From Flaccisagitta enflata (lineage: Eukaryota; Chaetognatha; Sagittoidea; Aphragmophora), in assembly GCA_965153355.1 (NCBI GenBank), contig OZ231127.1, forward strand, positions 82,460,001 to 82,524,000: a stretch of 64,000 nt of DNA, read 5' to 3'. Positions 49,983 through 60,111 of the stretch are shown here, in pieces. The number at the start of each line of letters is the position of its first letter. Positions within the stretch are counted from its first letter, which is position 1. The position numbers and the translations under genes were made by a program. A model generated the notes under the pieces. That model was not told the origin of the DNA, made no database searches, and saw nothing but the letters and a program-made list of their open reading frames with translations.

Positions 49983-50584
49983 CGCTGAATAAGTGGGCGA
50001 TAGATTAAGCAGAGCTATAAGATAAGATAGATCACAGATGGTTTGAGCCGACAGATTTGGATTTTTTACATCAAATCAATGAGTTGCCAGCTGATGCCAT
50101 ATTCGGACCGATTTGGCTCTCTGTCTTCCTTCAGCGATCGCCCTCTGACATGCAAATCTATCTTATTTCTTATTTTGTATCCGGATTTAGACTCATGTTC
50201 GCTTTCGTTTTTCTTCTGTCAACGACCTCAGTAGTGAGTAGTGTCAATCTCCTATGAATGCGTAGTTAAGTCACTCCAAAGGCAATCCATGAGATACTGA
50301 TTCATTAACATCTCGTTCAAAGGTTCATAGTAGAAAACAAATCTGTTCGTCGGTCACCCGTCACTTTGATGATATCTTCGCTAATTTGCATATTGACGTA
50401 ATGAATCAAAACATCGCGAAAGAGGGTAAATAGAGCAGAAAAGTGCGTTTTTTTGATTGACTTAATCTGACGATATCAGCCACTACTGTCATACGTGAAA
50501 AAAGAAACAGTGGTTACAAAATTTTGCAGCGTTGGGCTGCCAGTCCGGTAGTCCCTGTTGGTCCCTGATGGTCTTGGACATTTC

Positions 50585-51431
50585 TCTTGCAGCATGATCT
50601 CGATGTACAGCATCGGTTGTGTCTGAATATTTTGCATCTCATTTCTGTTCCCTCTCCTTTGCCGCAGAATCCCTATGAGACGTTGAAGCCCTTATCAACT
50701 AACATGATCTTTTCCTTCTTCACTGCATCACCATGACAACACATTGAAGGCATCTTTAGTTGGATTTTCTCTCTCCTTTGCCAAGCTTTGCAGTATGATC
50801 TTGACAAAACATTGAATTCATCTCCATCCTGATTTTTATCTCTCCTTAACAGCATGATTCACATGAGACATTAGAGGCATCTTTAACTTGATATTTACTT
50901 TCCTTTGCGGTATGATCTTGGCGAAACATGGAGTACATATTCACTCTGAGTTTCTCTCCTTTGAAGCAATATGTTAAAAAAGGCTTTAGCAGGCTTCTCT
51001 GCCTTGGTTTTTACTCTTTGTAGCCACATGTTAAAGACTCCTTTGAAACAATATCTTGAAAGGGCCAGGTAGGCTTATCTAGCTTGGTTTTCACTCCTCT
51101 TCACAGCATAATCTTGACGAGGCATTGCAGACTTCAATAGTTCAATAGTTCAATAGTTCAATAGTTCAATACGTTGTATTTTCCATTTCTTTGCAGCATG
51201 ATCTTGATGAGGCATTGCAGACTTCAATACTTTGTATTTCCCTTTCCTTTGCAGCATAATCTTGATAAGGCATTGCAGACTTAAATTCTTTGTTTTTCCC
51301 TTTTCCTTTGCAGCATGATCTTGACGAGGCGTTGCAGACTTAAATTCTCTTTTTTCCCTTTTCCTTTGCAGCATGATCTTGATGCAACGTTGCAGACTTC
51401 AATTCTTTGTTTTTCCTCTTTCCCTTTGCAG
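50585..51431 (+). repeat. Array of duplicated splice acceptors
   Basis: A degenerate minisatellite of about 58-60 bp. The unit is a pyrimidine tract, TTTGCAG and the first ~21 bases of exon B (CATGATCTTGACGAGGCG). Clean copies have the acceptor at 51196, 51254, 51313 and 51371, then the real one at 51431. Older copies with decayed AG or CATGATCTT words reach back to about 50590. Most copies read HDLDEALQT then stop, so their use would truncate the protein. The copy with its acceptor at 51371 is exactly 60 bp upstream of the real one and stays open in frame. Confidence 0.9.
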
Positions 51432-51599
51432 CATGATCTTGACGAGGCGTTGGAGGCGTCAGAGGGAAAATCTGAGGAGTTGGACCGACTTCAACTTGAT
51501 CTTCAGGAAGTCACCAAAGAAAAAGTGGAACTCGAACTCAAACTCGAAATCCTGACGAGAGAGAACATCAATCTCAACGCCACAATCAGCGCACTGAAG
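51432..51599 (+). CDS. Coiled-coil protein, exon B
   Basis: Internal exon of 56 codons, phase 0 at both ends. The acceptor is CCCTTTGCAG|CAT and the donor AAG|GTAAAC. The product (HDLDEALEASEGKSEELDRL, later LELKLEILTRENINLNATIS) has continuous heptads of Leu, Ile and Val between Glu- and Lys-rich stretches, and joins in frame to exons A and C. The 5' end of this exon, with its acceptor, has been copied repeatedly in the preceding intron. Phase agreement, periodicity and GC content make this a firm exon even though the protein is not named. Confidence 0.8.
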
Positions 51600-51883
51600 G
51601 TAAACCACACACAATCAATCACAAAAAAAACACGCGAAAACACCAACTTCACTGCCACTGTTGTACTATCAGCGCGCTTAAGATACCCCACACACACAGT
51701 GTGTGAGTCTCAAACCATACACAAATACAAAGGCACACTCTAACATGCGGATCTTAAACTGATTCATGTAAAGTTTAATGTTATAGCGGATAACTTCACG
51801 GTTATCCACCACTTTATCAGAATCAGCAATTTCTGTCCATTGCATCTGCCTAGACCTTTAATACATCTATTTATTGATCTATC

Positions 51884-51886
51884 TAA

Positions 51887-51934
<48 letters not shown>

Positions 51935-51935
51935 A
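51884..51935 (+). repeat. (CTAT)n microsatellite in the intron between exons B and C
   Basis: About 13 CTAT units. The surrounding 535-bp intron (51600-52134) is AT-rich with no other feature. Confidence 0.95.
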
Positions 51936-52134
51936 TATCTATCAATCTATTTATTTACCTATATGCGTGTCTACCTCTCTGTCTGTCTAACCCTTTATCT
52001 ATGTTCCGTATTGATCTTTTTAAAAATAGATTGTCTATTTATCGCTTCACTCATTAACAAATTATTTCATATTTTTCCCCATTACAATAGATTATACAAT
52101 AAGTTCTTTTTTTTTTTACGTCTAACATTTTCAG

Positions 52135-53013
52135 GACGACCACGGTTCCGCATTGGAGGAAGCTCGTCAACAACACGTTGTCGACTTGCAGCATGAATGC
52201 GGAAGATTACGGCAAGAGTTGCTGCAGGAAAAACTGCGCGAGTTGGAATCGCTGGAAAGGGAAAAGGAAGAAGAAAGAGAAGTCGAAGAGGAAAAATGGA
52301 GGCAAAAACTGACGACAAAATTGGAGGAAGTGAGGAGAAGAGCCGAGGAAGAGGCGGAGACGATGATGAGTCAACGCAAGGAGGAAGAGGAAGAGGAGAA
52401 GAGGAAGCTTCAGGAGGAGATGAGGGTTCGTGAGGAGACGATGAGGAGGAGGCACGAGACGACGATGGAGGAAGAAAGGCGGAAATACGAAGAAGAGATG
52501 GAGGAAAGGCGGGGAGAGGAGGAGGAAAGGAGGAAGGAAAAGGAGGAAGAATGGAGAGAGAGACTGAAGGAAAGAGAAACGGAGGTGGAGGAAGCGGCGA
52601 TGGCCGAATGGCGACGGGAAAAGGCGAACTTGATGGCGGACTGGCAAGTGGCGAAAAATGGGGAAATGGCGAAGGCGGTGGCGGCCAAAGAGGAGGAGAA
52701 GGAGGAGGAGAGGAGGAGGGAATTGGAGGCGTTGGAAGTGGAGACGGTGGAGAGGCTAAAGGCGGCCGTGGCGGAGGCGGCGGCGGCTAAGGAAGCGGAA
52801 GCGGCGGCGGCGATGATGGCCGCGATGGCGGAGAAAGAAGTCGAAGCGGCGGCGGCTGCGGCGGCGGCGACGGCGGCGGCGGAAGGCAAGGCCGCGGAGG
52901 AGGAGGAGAAGATGAAGAGAGAACACGGAGAAATGATCGCCAATTTAACGGAAGAACACGCGGTCAGACTCAAAGAGATGAAGCAAGGGCTGAATCACGA
53001 ACATCAAGCCAGG
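52135..53013 (+). CDS. Coiled-coil protein, exon C
   Basis: Exon of 293 codons, phase 0 at both ends: acceptor CATTTTCAG|GAC and donor AGG|GTAAGT. It encodes a long, highly charged alpha-helical region. It begins DDHGSALEEARQQHVVDLQH, continues through Glu/Arg/Lys-rich heptads (about residues 40-170), an Ala/Glu-rich part (about 190-255) and closes with MIANLTEEHAVRLKEMKQGL. No catalytic motif is seen. GC content is far above the surroundings. The frame is free of stops throughout and continues the coiled coil of exon B. The protein evidently extends past the window's visible exons, since the donor is strong and no stop precedes it. A cytoskeletal or scaffold role is likely from architecture alone. 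Confidence 0.8.
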
Positions 53014-53377
53014 GTAAGTTTAGGGAGGGCATACGCTGAGAGGTCAACTGCTCTTGATTTGAAAGAGGCAGTGGTGCTTAAGCATCGTGCGAAAGTCCAA
53101 TTTCGCGTTATTTCAACACAGGAATCCCGTAATTCGGTAATTGTTTTAAGATTAGATTGTATAACGGTATGGTACAGCATAGCACAGTATAAAGCGTATA
53201 TAGCGTAATAAACCAGCAAAAAAAAAAAAAACAAACAAAAAGAACAAAGCAGAATCTTTAACAGGATTGCTGTACCTAAAAAAGGTTTTGAACCTTTTTA
53301 ACGAGAAAAAAACTTTTATGCTTTTGAAATTTCTATGAACCATCAAATAGTTCAGCGACATAAAACTGATACTCAGC

Positions 53378-54630
53378 TCATCCTAGAATGAAGCAATCTG
53401 AGATTCGATAAGTGAGAATTTCTATGAAATTTGGCAGGGCAAAACTCGCACTCGAACCGTTTGACTTCGCTATGAATTGTCTTGTGCCTATGAAGACAAC
53501 TTTTGGATTTAAAGGTGGATGGACAATCTTGACATTTGAAGGGTCATTTTTGAAGGTGAACGACCATGTGTCTGTCTAGAGTCGCTTTTTCCAAAAATCC
53601 TTTTTCGCATATTTCGCATTTATGAGCACGAATGTTTGCGTGTTTTTTCTCGTGAGATTGCATCGATCTTTCGTAAACTTTTTGAGGCATATCGAACACG
53701 AAAAGGGCTTTTCCTCCATATGCGTTTCATGGTGCTGCCCTTATAGATACTCCGTCAAGAACTGCTTATTGCAAGTCGTACATGCAAATGGTTTTTTGGC
53801 CAGAGTGGCGCAATTCGTGAATATCACGCTCTTTTTAGTTGCGGACACGCAACTCTATCAGAGGCTTTGTCCGTCCGTTGGTTGGTCGGGCGGTTGGTCC
53901 GTGGTGATTGAGTTGAAAAGTTTGAAAACGCGCTTTTCTGCCCCTGCCCACCCGTCCGCAACTGATGGCCGTGTATCCGGCCTTGATTCGCTTGAAAACC
54001 ATGATTGCAAAGTCGACAGCGAAATTTTTTGGCGCTTTTTTTTATTCTTGCCGCGTTCGCTCGACAGACAAACATTTGATGTCTATATCGTTGGTTTTTC
54101 AAGGCGAAAATTTGGTCGCAATATTTGCATTTGAGTTTGGGTTTGGTGTGAGTTCGTTCGAGATTTTTCAATCCAGATTTGGTGTTGAACGTGGATTCGC
54201 AGAATCCGCAACGAAAGGGTTTTTCGCCGGCGTGTATCCGTTCATGATTGATCTGTATTTCTCTTCTATTAAAAGCCGCCTCGCAAAATTGACAAGGAAA
54301 CTGTTTTCTTTCATCGTGTGTCAATTTATGGAGGTATAAGTATAACAAGCCGGTGGATTTGTATCGACAGGGGCAGGAATCACATTGAAATATCATTTCT
54401 TCAATGATGTTGCGATTGTGAGTTTTCTCGTGGATTGTCAACGCTCCCCCTTGGGTGAACCCGATTTCACAAAAACGACATTGATATGGTTTCTCTCCGG
54501 TGTGAATACGCAAATGCTTGATTAGGTTTTCTCGAAGTCTGAACGGTTTCTCACAGACGCTACATAGAAAACCGTTTGATTTGTCTTTGTTTTCCATGGT
54601 TTTATCCGAAATATTCAAAAATGATTTCAA
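53378..54630 (-). pseudogene. C2H2 zinc-finger protein gene, disrupted
   Basis: A tandem C2H2 zinc-finger protein, normally a nuclear DNA-binding regulator. From ATG at 54597 (MENKDKSNG; a further in-frame M at 54630) six fingers and the start of a seventh are readable: CSVCEKPF, CRFCEIGF, CDSCPCRY, CQFCEAAF, CGFCESTF, CKYCDQIF and CRLCNHGF, with HTGEKP- and HAGEKP-type linkers. Finger five lacks its first His, and finger six ends H-x4-C. Inside finger seven the frame runs into a Family A element (53830-53985). Beyond it more fingers continue (CTTCNKQF, CSICLKKF, CEICEKGF, CQDCPSTF, CEFCPAKF) to a stop at 53378. They are interrupted by at least two frameshifts and by in-frame TAA and TGA codons. 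The intact N-terminal part could still be expressed as a shorter protein with a Family A-encoded tail. Decay by insertion is the simpler reading. Confidence 0.85.
53830..53985 (+). mobile_element. Family A element inserted in the zinc-finger gene
   Basis: Starts TTTTTAGTTGCGGACACGCA, ends GTATCCGGCCTTG. Arms GTTGCGGAC and GTCCGCAAC are exact reverse complements. No clear target duplication could be read, although CGCT occurs on both sides. Because the host is recognisable coding sequence, this copy gives the most reliable element boundaries in the window. Confidence 0.9.
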
Positions 54631-54790
54631 TTTGTTTCCAAACTACTTCAGTTCTCATGGTTTTTTTTTTCATTATCCGGCTCTGCATGTAGTCAACTTC
54701 ACATTTGTCCCCATGCTGTGTGATTATTCAGAGTTTAAAACGGGATTTAGTAAGGTTTTTCAAAACTTCGCAATCTTTGAATAAACAATA

Positions 54791-54992
54791 TTTTTAGTCG
54801 CGTGCACGCGACTCTACAACCCACTCTGTCCGTCTGTCGGTCGGTCGGTCCGTCCGTCGGTAACACTTTGCTTTTTTGGCGTTTACGGGCAGTTTTTGCA
54901 TTACTGCTCCTGCCCAAATGCTTGGGTAAGACTTTATCATCACTGCCCCTGCCCACCCGCACGCAACTTCGGCTCGTGTATACGGCCTTGTT
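54791..54992 (+). mobile_element. Family A element, GTCGCGTGC arm variant
   Basis: Starts TTTTTAGTCGCGTGCACGCG, an 18-bp perfect palindrome from AGT to ACT. The 3' arm GCACGCAAC matches with one change. It ends GTATACGGCCTTGTTT. The following 54993-55928 holds no recognisable gene. Confidence 0.85.
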
Positions 54993-55925
54993 TCTTAAGG
55001 AGGAAAGTGTTTCAAACCACTGATCTCGTCCTTAAATGTTTTTTGTTCATCTTTTTGACATGAATGACATCAGTCTCTTCTACGGGGAAATGTTTGTTCA
55101 ATTATCAAGAGAAATTCGTGAATGTAGGATGAATTCTTTCCAATTATAGGATCAAACGTTTTCAATCCTTGACGAAGACCAATCAACTAATAAACTAATT
55201 ACCTTATTAAGCTCAATGAATCGTTGATCCCGTTAAATCCCATGAAATCATGCTTAAGAGTGAAGACCGATGTCGATGATAGGGGATCGAAGATAGTGAA
55301 AGGGACGAAAAAGTCACGTAGTCAAGAGTCACGCGACTCATGAATGTTCTAAATCCAACAGATGTCACCTTGGGGGGGTGAGGCCGAATGAATCACCACA
55401 GACAGCTTTTATGATGTTGAAACGTAATCCGTTGTCGATTTTTTGATGCGGCTGCTTATATGGCGAAAATCTATTCCTGTTGTTTTTAGCTTTGTCGCTC
55501 ACTCGTGAAATAGCTTAAGTTGAGAGTTTTTGTGATTCTCTGTATTGTGCTGATTCTAAAGATCTGATTCTAACGCTCAATTCAAGATTGGGATACGGCT
55601 CCCATATGAACACGTTTCACAACTTAATACTACTGGGGACTGAGAAGCGCTGTAGATGAATGGACAAGGAACAATTTGATTTTTTATTAAAACATGAAAG
55701 CGTGAAATTGTAATTGATTCTTCGGTGTTGCTACTGCTACACTGTTGCTACGCTTCACGCGTTTTCAGACCAAAAGGGGAAGCCGGAAGAAGCCGTCTTG
55801 GTTATCTTGTCTTCAGGACCGAAAACTTTTCACGCCAGAATCGCCAGAAATGTTTTTGCTCCTATCGCGAATTGGAGTAAAATGAATTTAGAACCAAGTA
55901 CACAAATCCTTATTATTGCAATGAG

Positions 55926-56118
<193 letters not shown>

Positions 56119-56339
56119 ACAGACCAACGGAACAAAATGTAGCACGTGAAACAGCGGTCGCAAGCTCTGATGGAAGTGTACATCAATATTTTTTGATGGA
56201 AGTGTACATCATCGATGATCATCTTCACAAAATGAATGTTTAAGACAAGAGTACTTCTATGATATTTTTATACAGAGGGACAATCACCATCAAGAGCGAT
56301 CATAATTCAGGTTTTGGCCTCCTTTTACCGTTTGCATAT

Positions 56340-56579
56340 CCTCCAATTTTTTTCTTTTTTGTTTTTCTTTTTTATTCTTTTTTTGTTTTTTTTTTCTCTT
56401 TTTTTCTTGATTTTTTGTTTTTTTGTTTCTTCTGTTTTTTCTGTTTTTCTGTTTTTTCTTTTTTTTCTCTCTCTTTTCTCTTTTTTCTTTTTTTTCTCTT
56501 TTCTCTTTTCTTTTGTCTTTTTGTTTTTTTGTTTTTTTGTCATTTTTTCTTTTTTACTTTTTTTCTTTCTTTCTTTCTT

Positions 56580-56626
<47 letters not shown>
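56340..56626. repeat. Pyrimidine-rich T-tract and (CT)n
   Basis: Long poly-T with CTTT and TTTG words, ending in (CTTT)n and (CT)n (56563-56626). It could serve as intron sequence for the minus-strand F-box relic but shows no exon. Confidence 0.8.
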
Positions 56627-56634
<8 letters not shown>

Positions 56635-56639
56635 TCTTC

Positions 56640-56955
56640 ATATTACCTGCATCTGTGACTTTTTCCTTGACATCTCTGTATCCGTTAAGGTCGAGTTTTT
56701 TGGGTCTTTTTCCTCCGATTTCCTTCAGCCATTCGATGCAGATTCGTTTTGACGAGCAAATCAAGATGCGGTTCCATCGAGTCTCCTAATCAATGACGGC
56801 CTTGAGTCTTCAACAACATCTTGACAAGTTGGTCAACGAAGTTTGGGCCAAGTGCGACGCGATCTGAACCAGCATCTCGTTTGAGAGACCATCTTGAAGC
56901 CAACTGAAGGATGAGGAGGAAAAGGAGGAGGGAGAGTCTTCGGTCGTGGCAGCGT
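56640..56955 (-). pseudogene. F-box (possibly FBXL-type) exon with two in-frame stops
   Basis: On the minus strand an open stretch reads SSSSFSWLQDGLSNEMLVQI, then ASHLAQTSLTNLSRCC, a TGA, RLKAVID, a TAG and ETRWNRI. The spacing from the LSNEMLVQIASHL helix to the final Trp matches the F-box fold exactly, so the stops replace single residues. After the Trp the frame continues ILICSSKRICIEWLKEIGG and PKKLDLNGYRDVKEKVTDAG, like the start of a leucine-rich repeat, to a donor-like G|GTAATA. A good acceptor (CCTCCTCATCCTTCAG) precedes it. F-box proteins recruit substrates to SCF ubiquitin ligases. The two nonsense codons point to a decayed copy. Stop-codon reassignment is unlikely, because other genes here end normally. 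Confidence 0.6.
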
Positions 56956-56989
56956 CGTGATTGTTCCATCGAACGCATCATCCACAACT

Positions 56990-57259
56990 TTATCTTTGCT
57001 TCCAACTCCTCTTTCTCTTCTTCCGTCGTTCAAGATAGAATTGATGCTGCTTTTGGAGGCTGGAGTAAGACTTCTCAACCTTCTCGTCAGCAAGGATGAT
57101 GGGCGATGAATTGATCGACCAGAAACGGAAAACGCCCCGGCGGGCGTCACAGCAGCCGTTTTCTTCGATGAGGTTGTGGCTGCGGAAGCGAATTGCCGTC
57201 GATGTCAAACTTCCTCCTCGTCGGCGGTCATTTGACGAGAGACTACATCCATGACTGCT
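56990..57259 (-). CDS. Candidate exon of an unrecognised minus-strand gene
   Basis: After a good acceptor (CTTCCTCATTTGCAG) the frame is open for about 90 codons (HGCSLSSNDRRRGGS, later NGCCDARRGVFRFWSINSSP, ending in a basic stretch) to a stop at 56990. The acceptor phase (2) agrees with the candidate donor at 57936. The 3' limit is uncertain. A donor-like AAG|GTTGAG lies near 57083. No domain recognised. A second frame here is also open (PASKSSINSILNDGRRERG), so the choice of frame is not secure. Confidence 0.35.
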   Translation of the reverse strand, partial: SSHGCSLSSNDRRRGGSLTSTAIRFRSHNLIEENGCCDARRGVFRFWSINSSPIILADEKVEKSYSSLQKQHQFYLERRKKRKRSWKQR

Positions 57260-57447
57260 GCAAATGAGGAAGAAGAAGACGGTCGCCACCATCCCCTTTC
57301 CCGGCACCACCATCATCTTTTCCGCCCATCTTTTGCGACAGTCTTAGGATCAGATTTTTCTTTGAGTTGGACGTGACTGTATCACAGAGCAGGAGGGCAG
57401 GCGAAACAAGTAGGGTGCAATGAATGCAATGAAGACGGGTATTGAAG

Positions 57448-57536
57448 ATCATCATCATCATCATCATCCAACATCATCATCATCATCATTACCATCATCA
57501 TCATCGTCATCAACATAATCGTCATTATCATAATCG

Positions 57537-57579
<43 letters not shown>

Positions 57580-57879
57580 GATCATCATCATCCTGATCAT
57601 CATTTTCATCATTGATCATCATCAATTGATCATTATTATCATCATCATCATCTTGACAACATCATTATTATCGTCATCATCATCTTCATCTTCATCATCA
57701 TCATCATCATTATCCTCATCATCATCATCATCATCATCATCAATTGATCATCATCAATTGATCATCATAATTTGATCATCATCAATTGATCATCATAATT
57801 TGATCATCATTAATTCTTCATCATCATCATCATCATCATCAACCATCATTGTCATTATTATCATCATCATCATCATCAT

Positions 57880-57934
<55 letters not shown>

Positions 57935-57935
57935 C
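57448..57935. repeat. (CAT)n trinucleotide cluster
   Basis: Several hundred bases of CAT/ATG repeats with TTGATCATCA and CCTGATCATC interruptions. On the minus strand it would encode Asp or Met runs. It sits between candidate exons, and I read it as intron, but an Asp-rich coding tract cannot be excluded. Confidence 0.9.
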
Positions 57936-58093
57936 CTTTGCCTTGATACGCAACAAATCCGCGACGTATTCCGCCATCGATTCTTGCCTGAAGGATTTCC
58001 ACCATCGTGATCAAGCGCTTGCGTCAACACGCCTTTAGCCGAATCCCCATCCCCCTCCAGTAGCTCGTCGGTCAGTTGTTCGACGACGAGCGA
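57936..58093 (-). CDS. Candidate exon of an unrecognised minus-strand gene
   Basis: Open for 52 codons plus two bases: SLVVEQLTDELLEGDGDSAK, later LDHDGGNPSGKN. The acceptor is GCGAG after a short pyrimidine stretch and the donor AAAG|GTGATG. Phase 0 in agrees with the preceding candidate exon if the (GTT)n block is intronic. Joined, the two read CRNPEY-SLVVEQL. A competing frame (MVEILQARIDGGIRRGF) is open over part of it. Confidence 0.35.
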
Positions 58094-58173
58094 CTCGCGT
58101 AGGCGGAAAAATCCGAGTAAGAATTATCGACGCCATTTCGAGGAATGATTCGCGCGACCGAGGGACATTCCAC

Positions 58174-58188
58174 GTTGTTGTTGTTATT

Positions 58189-58284
<96 letters not shown>

Positions 58285-58286
58285 GC
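58174..58286. repeat. (GTT)n / (AAC)n microsatellite between candidate exons
   Basis: Near-pure trinucleotide run. In the minus frame of the neighbouring exon it reads as Asp5-Ser-Asn(n), so it may be either a poly-Asn coding tract or intron sequence. Confidence 0.95.
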
Positions 58287-58305
58287 TGTCGTCGTCGTCG
58301 TCTAC

Positions 58306-58478
58306 GTATTCAGGGTTCCTGCATAGTCTCAAGGCGATACTGATGGAATATGAAAAGATGTCTTTCGCATTCAGCGATTCGATCACTCGGAAGATGGCGT
58401 CGAACAAAGGGAGAGAAGAGTTGAAGAAATGTTGATCGATGACAACGATTTCACCGTTCTTTACTGGCGACAAATTGG
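58306..58478 (-). CDS. Exon of an unrecognised minus-strand gene
   Basis: Acceptor TATCCTTCAG, then 57 codons (NLSPVKNGEIVVIDQHFFNS, LPLFDAIFRVIESLN, FSYSISIALRLCRNPEY) with well-mixed, globular composition. Phase 1 in matches the strong donor of the exon at 58951. The 3' end is set at TAC|GTAGAC (phase 0). An alternative continues through the (AAC)n run. No family recognised. The hydrophobic pattern suggests alpha-helices of a folded domain. Confidence 0.55.
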
Positions 58479-58684
58479 CTGAAGGATAGAGAGAGAGATT
58501 TGATTTGATTTGATTTTTGATGTCCATGAAGCGATAATGCTTTTGTACAACAAAGTACATGGACGTATTAACAATCGCATTTTGTCTACTCCACTTTTTT
58601 CTATTTGGATACATTTGCAAACTATTCCACATTACTTCTGTAATAAGGAACATTTGTAAAAGTACAATGTTGCAAATAAATAAT

Positions 58685-58783
<99 letters not shown>

Positions 58784-58950
58784 TAATGGATAGATAGATA
58801 GATAGATAGATAGAGAGAGAGGTTAATGGATAGACAGATAGATAGATAGATAGAAAGAAAGAAAAAAAATAGATAGATAGATCTAGGTAGATAGATTCCC
58901 ATCACATACCCCAACTACCCCAACATTTCCATCAATTTGTCCAATCTTAC
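58479..58950 (-). other. Intron with (GA)n and (GATA)n
   Basis: A 472-bp intron with a strong donor G|GTAAGA and acceptor CCTTCAG. It contains a GA tract (58685-58781) and GATA/GAAA repeats (58790-58890), with the 20-bp word GAGAGAGAGGTTAATGGATA present twice. Confidence 0.6.
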
Positions 58951-59408
58951 CAAATGAGTAAATTCCATCAAGGACTCTTATCCCGAGGCCCAACGTGTTG
59001 TGAATCTCGAAAAATCGTTGAAATAGTCCCTTCCCGTCGCGGATCTGTATTCCTCCGCCACTCAGACAAAGTTTCTCCATTTCTCCGGCCAATCGTCTTC
59101 GAAGGCGAACAATTGCAGATACCGATGCATCTGAGAAGCGCCGGCCGGGGGCGAAAAGTCCATCGTCAAAACGCGACGCAGCTGTTGTCTTCGTCGATGA
59201 GGCATTGCAGATCTCGAGGCAGCGTTGGAAGAAGTTACTGTAGCGTCGGCTTCTCAAAACCATTGAATCGCTGTTTCGGCCATTCTTCGGAAATCGGACA
59301 ATAGAATGCTGATTGGCAAAGACGAGTCCGTGAAATCGAGTGGCGGGGAAAGCGTTACCAGACGACGCCGCCGCGAAAAGGTCTTCCTCGACGCTAACTG
59401 GTTTTTTA
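58951..59408 (-). CDS. Exon of an unrecognised minus-strand gene
   Basis: Open for about 152 codons between acceptor TTCTTCCTGTAACAG and donor TTTG|GTAAGA: KKPVSVEEDLFAAASSG, FHGLVFANQHSIVRF, SRRYSNFFQRCLEICNASS, LAGEMEKLCLSGGGIQIRDG and FFEIHNTLGLGIRVLDGIYS. The composition is that of a folded protein. Phases agree on both sides (2 in, 1 out). Using this acceptor removes the only in-frame stop (TGA at 59519-59521), which otherwise interrupts a single frame from 60076 to 58951. No family recognised. Confidence 0.55.
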
Positions 59409-59522
59409 CTGTTACAGGAAGAATCCGCTTGGGCCGCTAAAATTCTCGTTCTTTTATCAACAAGGGATGAGGATGAAGTGGCAAACGCCCATCTTTTGTT
59501 TTTATCCGACGATGTAGCTCAC
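59409..59522 (-). other. Short candidate intron (114 bp)
   Basis: Donor AC|GTGAGC and acceptor CTGTAACAG|T, both phase 2. It removes a TGA codon but otherwise the frame is open (SSDKNKRWAFATSSSSLVD). If the stop is real and the intron is not, the gene is broken here. Confidence 0.4.
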
Positions 59523-60076
59523 GTAGCAATCGACCCTTGTCTTTCGTCTGCTTTGGTAGACATCACGAATCTTTGCTTCCTCCTCGGCAACAACTTCCGT
59601 TTTACATTTTCCCTCGATGACAGAACTTTAGCTGTAACCTGAATCTTCACCGTCCCCAATCTTTGTTCCTTCTTATCGTCCGACGAAAATTTCTGAGCTG
59701 CCTGTCTTTTCCTCTTCTTTCTCTTCCGCTTTTTCCTCTTTTGCGTTTCTGCAGCTGCAACGCTCTTCACAACTTCTCCATTGAACTCCAAGACGATCAT
59801 GTGACCGCCGTTTGACTTTATGAGAGCGTTTCCGACAGTTTCCGAGCGGAACCGGCAGAAGGGGCAATTCTCCGCCGAAGCGTTAGCCAAGGATCTCAGT
59901 TTCGAGGCTTCGCTGTTGTTGTTGTCGTTTTCCGTCCTCGGCCGCTTACCCTGCGTCCATTTGTTACGCACGCGGACGATGCGCTGTCGGGAAGCGAAGG
60001 CGGCTGCGGAAGCGACGTCTTTGACGCGCCATTGACGGTGGGACCGTTGAATTGGCGTACAACGATTCAACTTCAA
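59523..60076 (-). CDS. Exon of an unrecognised minus-strand gene
   Basis: About 184 codons: HRQWRVKDVASAAAFASRQR, KLRSLANASAENCPFCRFRS, LIKSNGGHMIVLEFNGEVVK, then a strongly basic KRKKRKRKKRKR run and KVLSSRENVKRKLLPRRKQR. One CPFC pair is visible, but there is not enough for a zinc finger. The basic runs could be nuclear localisation signals. The 5' boundary is uncertain. A possible acceptor is TTTGAAG at about 60074, after a long (CTT)n tract. No family recognised. Confidence 0.5.
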
Positions 60077-60111
60077 ATATGGAGGAGATCAATTTGCAGG
60101 GAAAGGAGCAA

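Larger units (their letters stand above)
45706..51431 (+). other. Large intron of the coiled-coil gene
   Basis: This 5.7-kb intron lies between exon A and exon B. It contains a GAA-rich run, a diverged MITE (46240-46345), a Family A copy, a 60-bp-scale repeat (46990-47240), a Family B copy, (GGCCAA)n, a 10-bp satellite, (GCAC)n and an array of splice-acceptor duplicates. Open frames at 50.04-50.26 kb show no domain. Confidence 0.65.

Noticed and set aside
58954-59304. Plus-strand open frame of 116 residues
   Set aside because: It is the shadow of the minus-strand exon 58951-59408, which has matching splice phases and better composition.
56640-60076. Stop-codon reassignment (TGA or TAG read as sense)
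   Set aside because: The coiled-coil exons contain no internal stops and the RAG1-like gene ends at TGA. The TGA at 59519 is removed by a phase-compatible short intron, and the zinc-finger gene also shows TAA and frameshifts, which fits decay.
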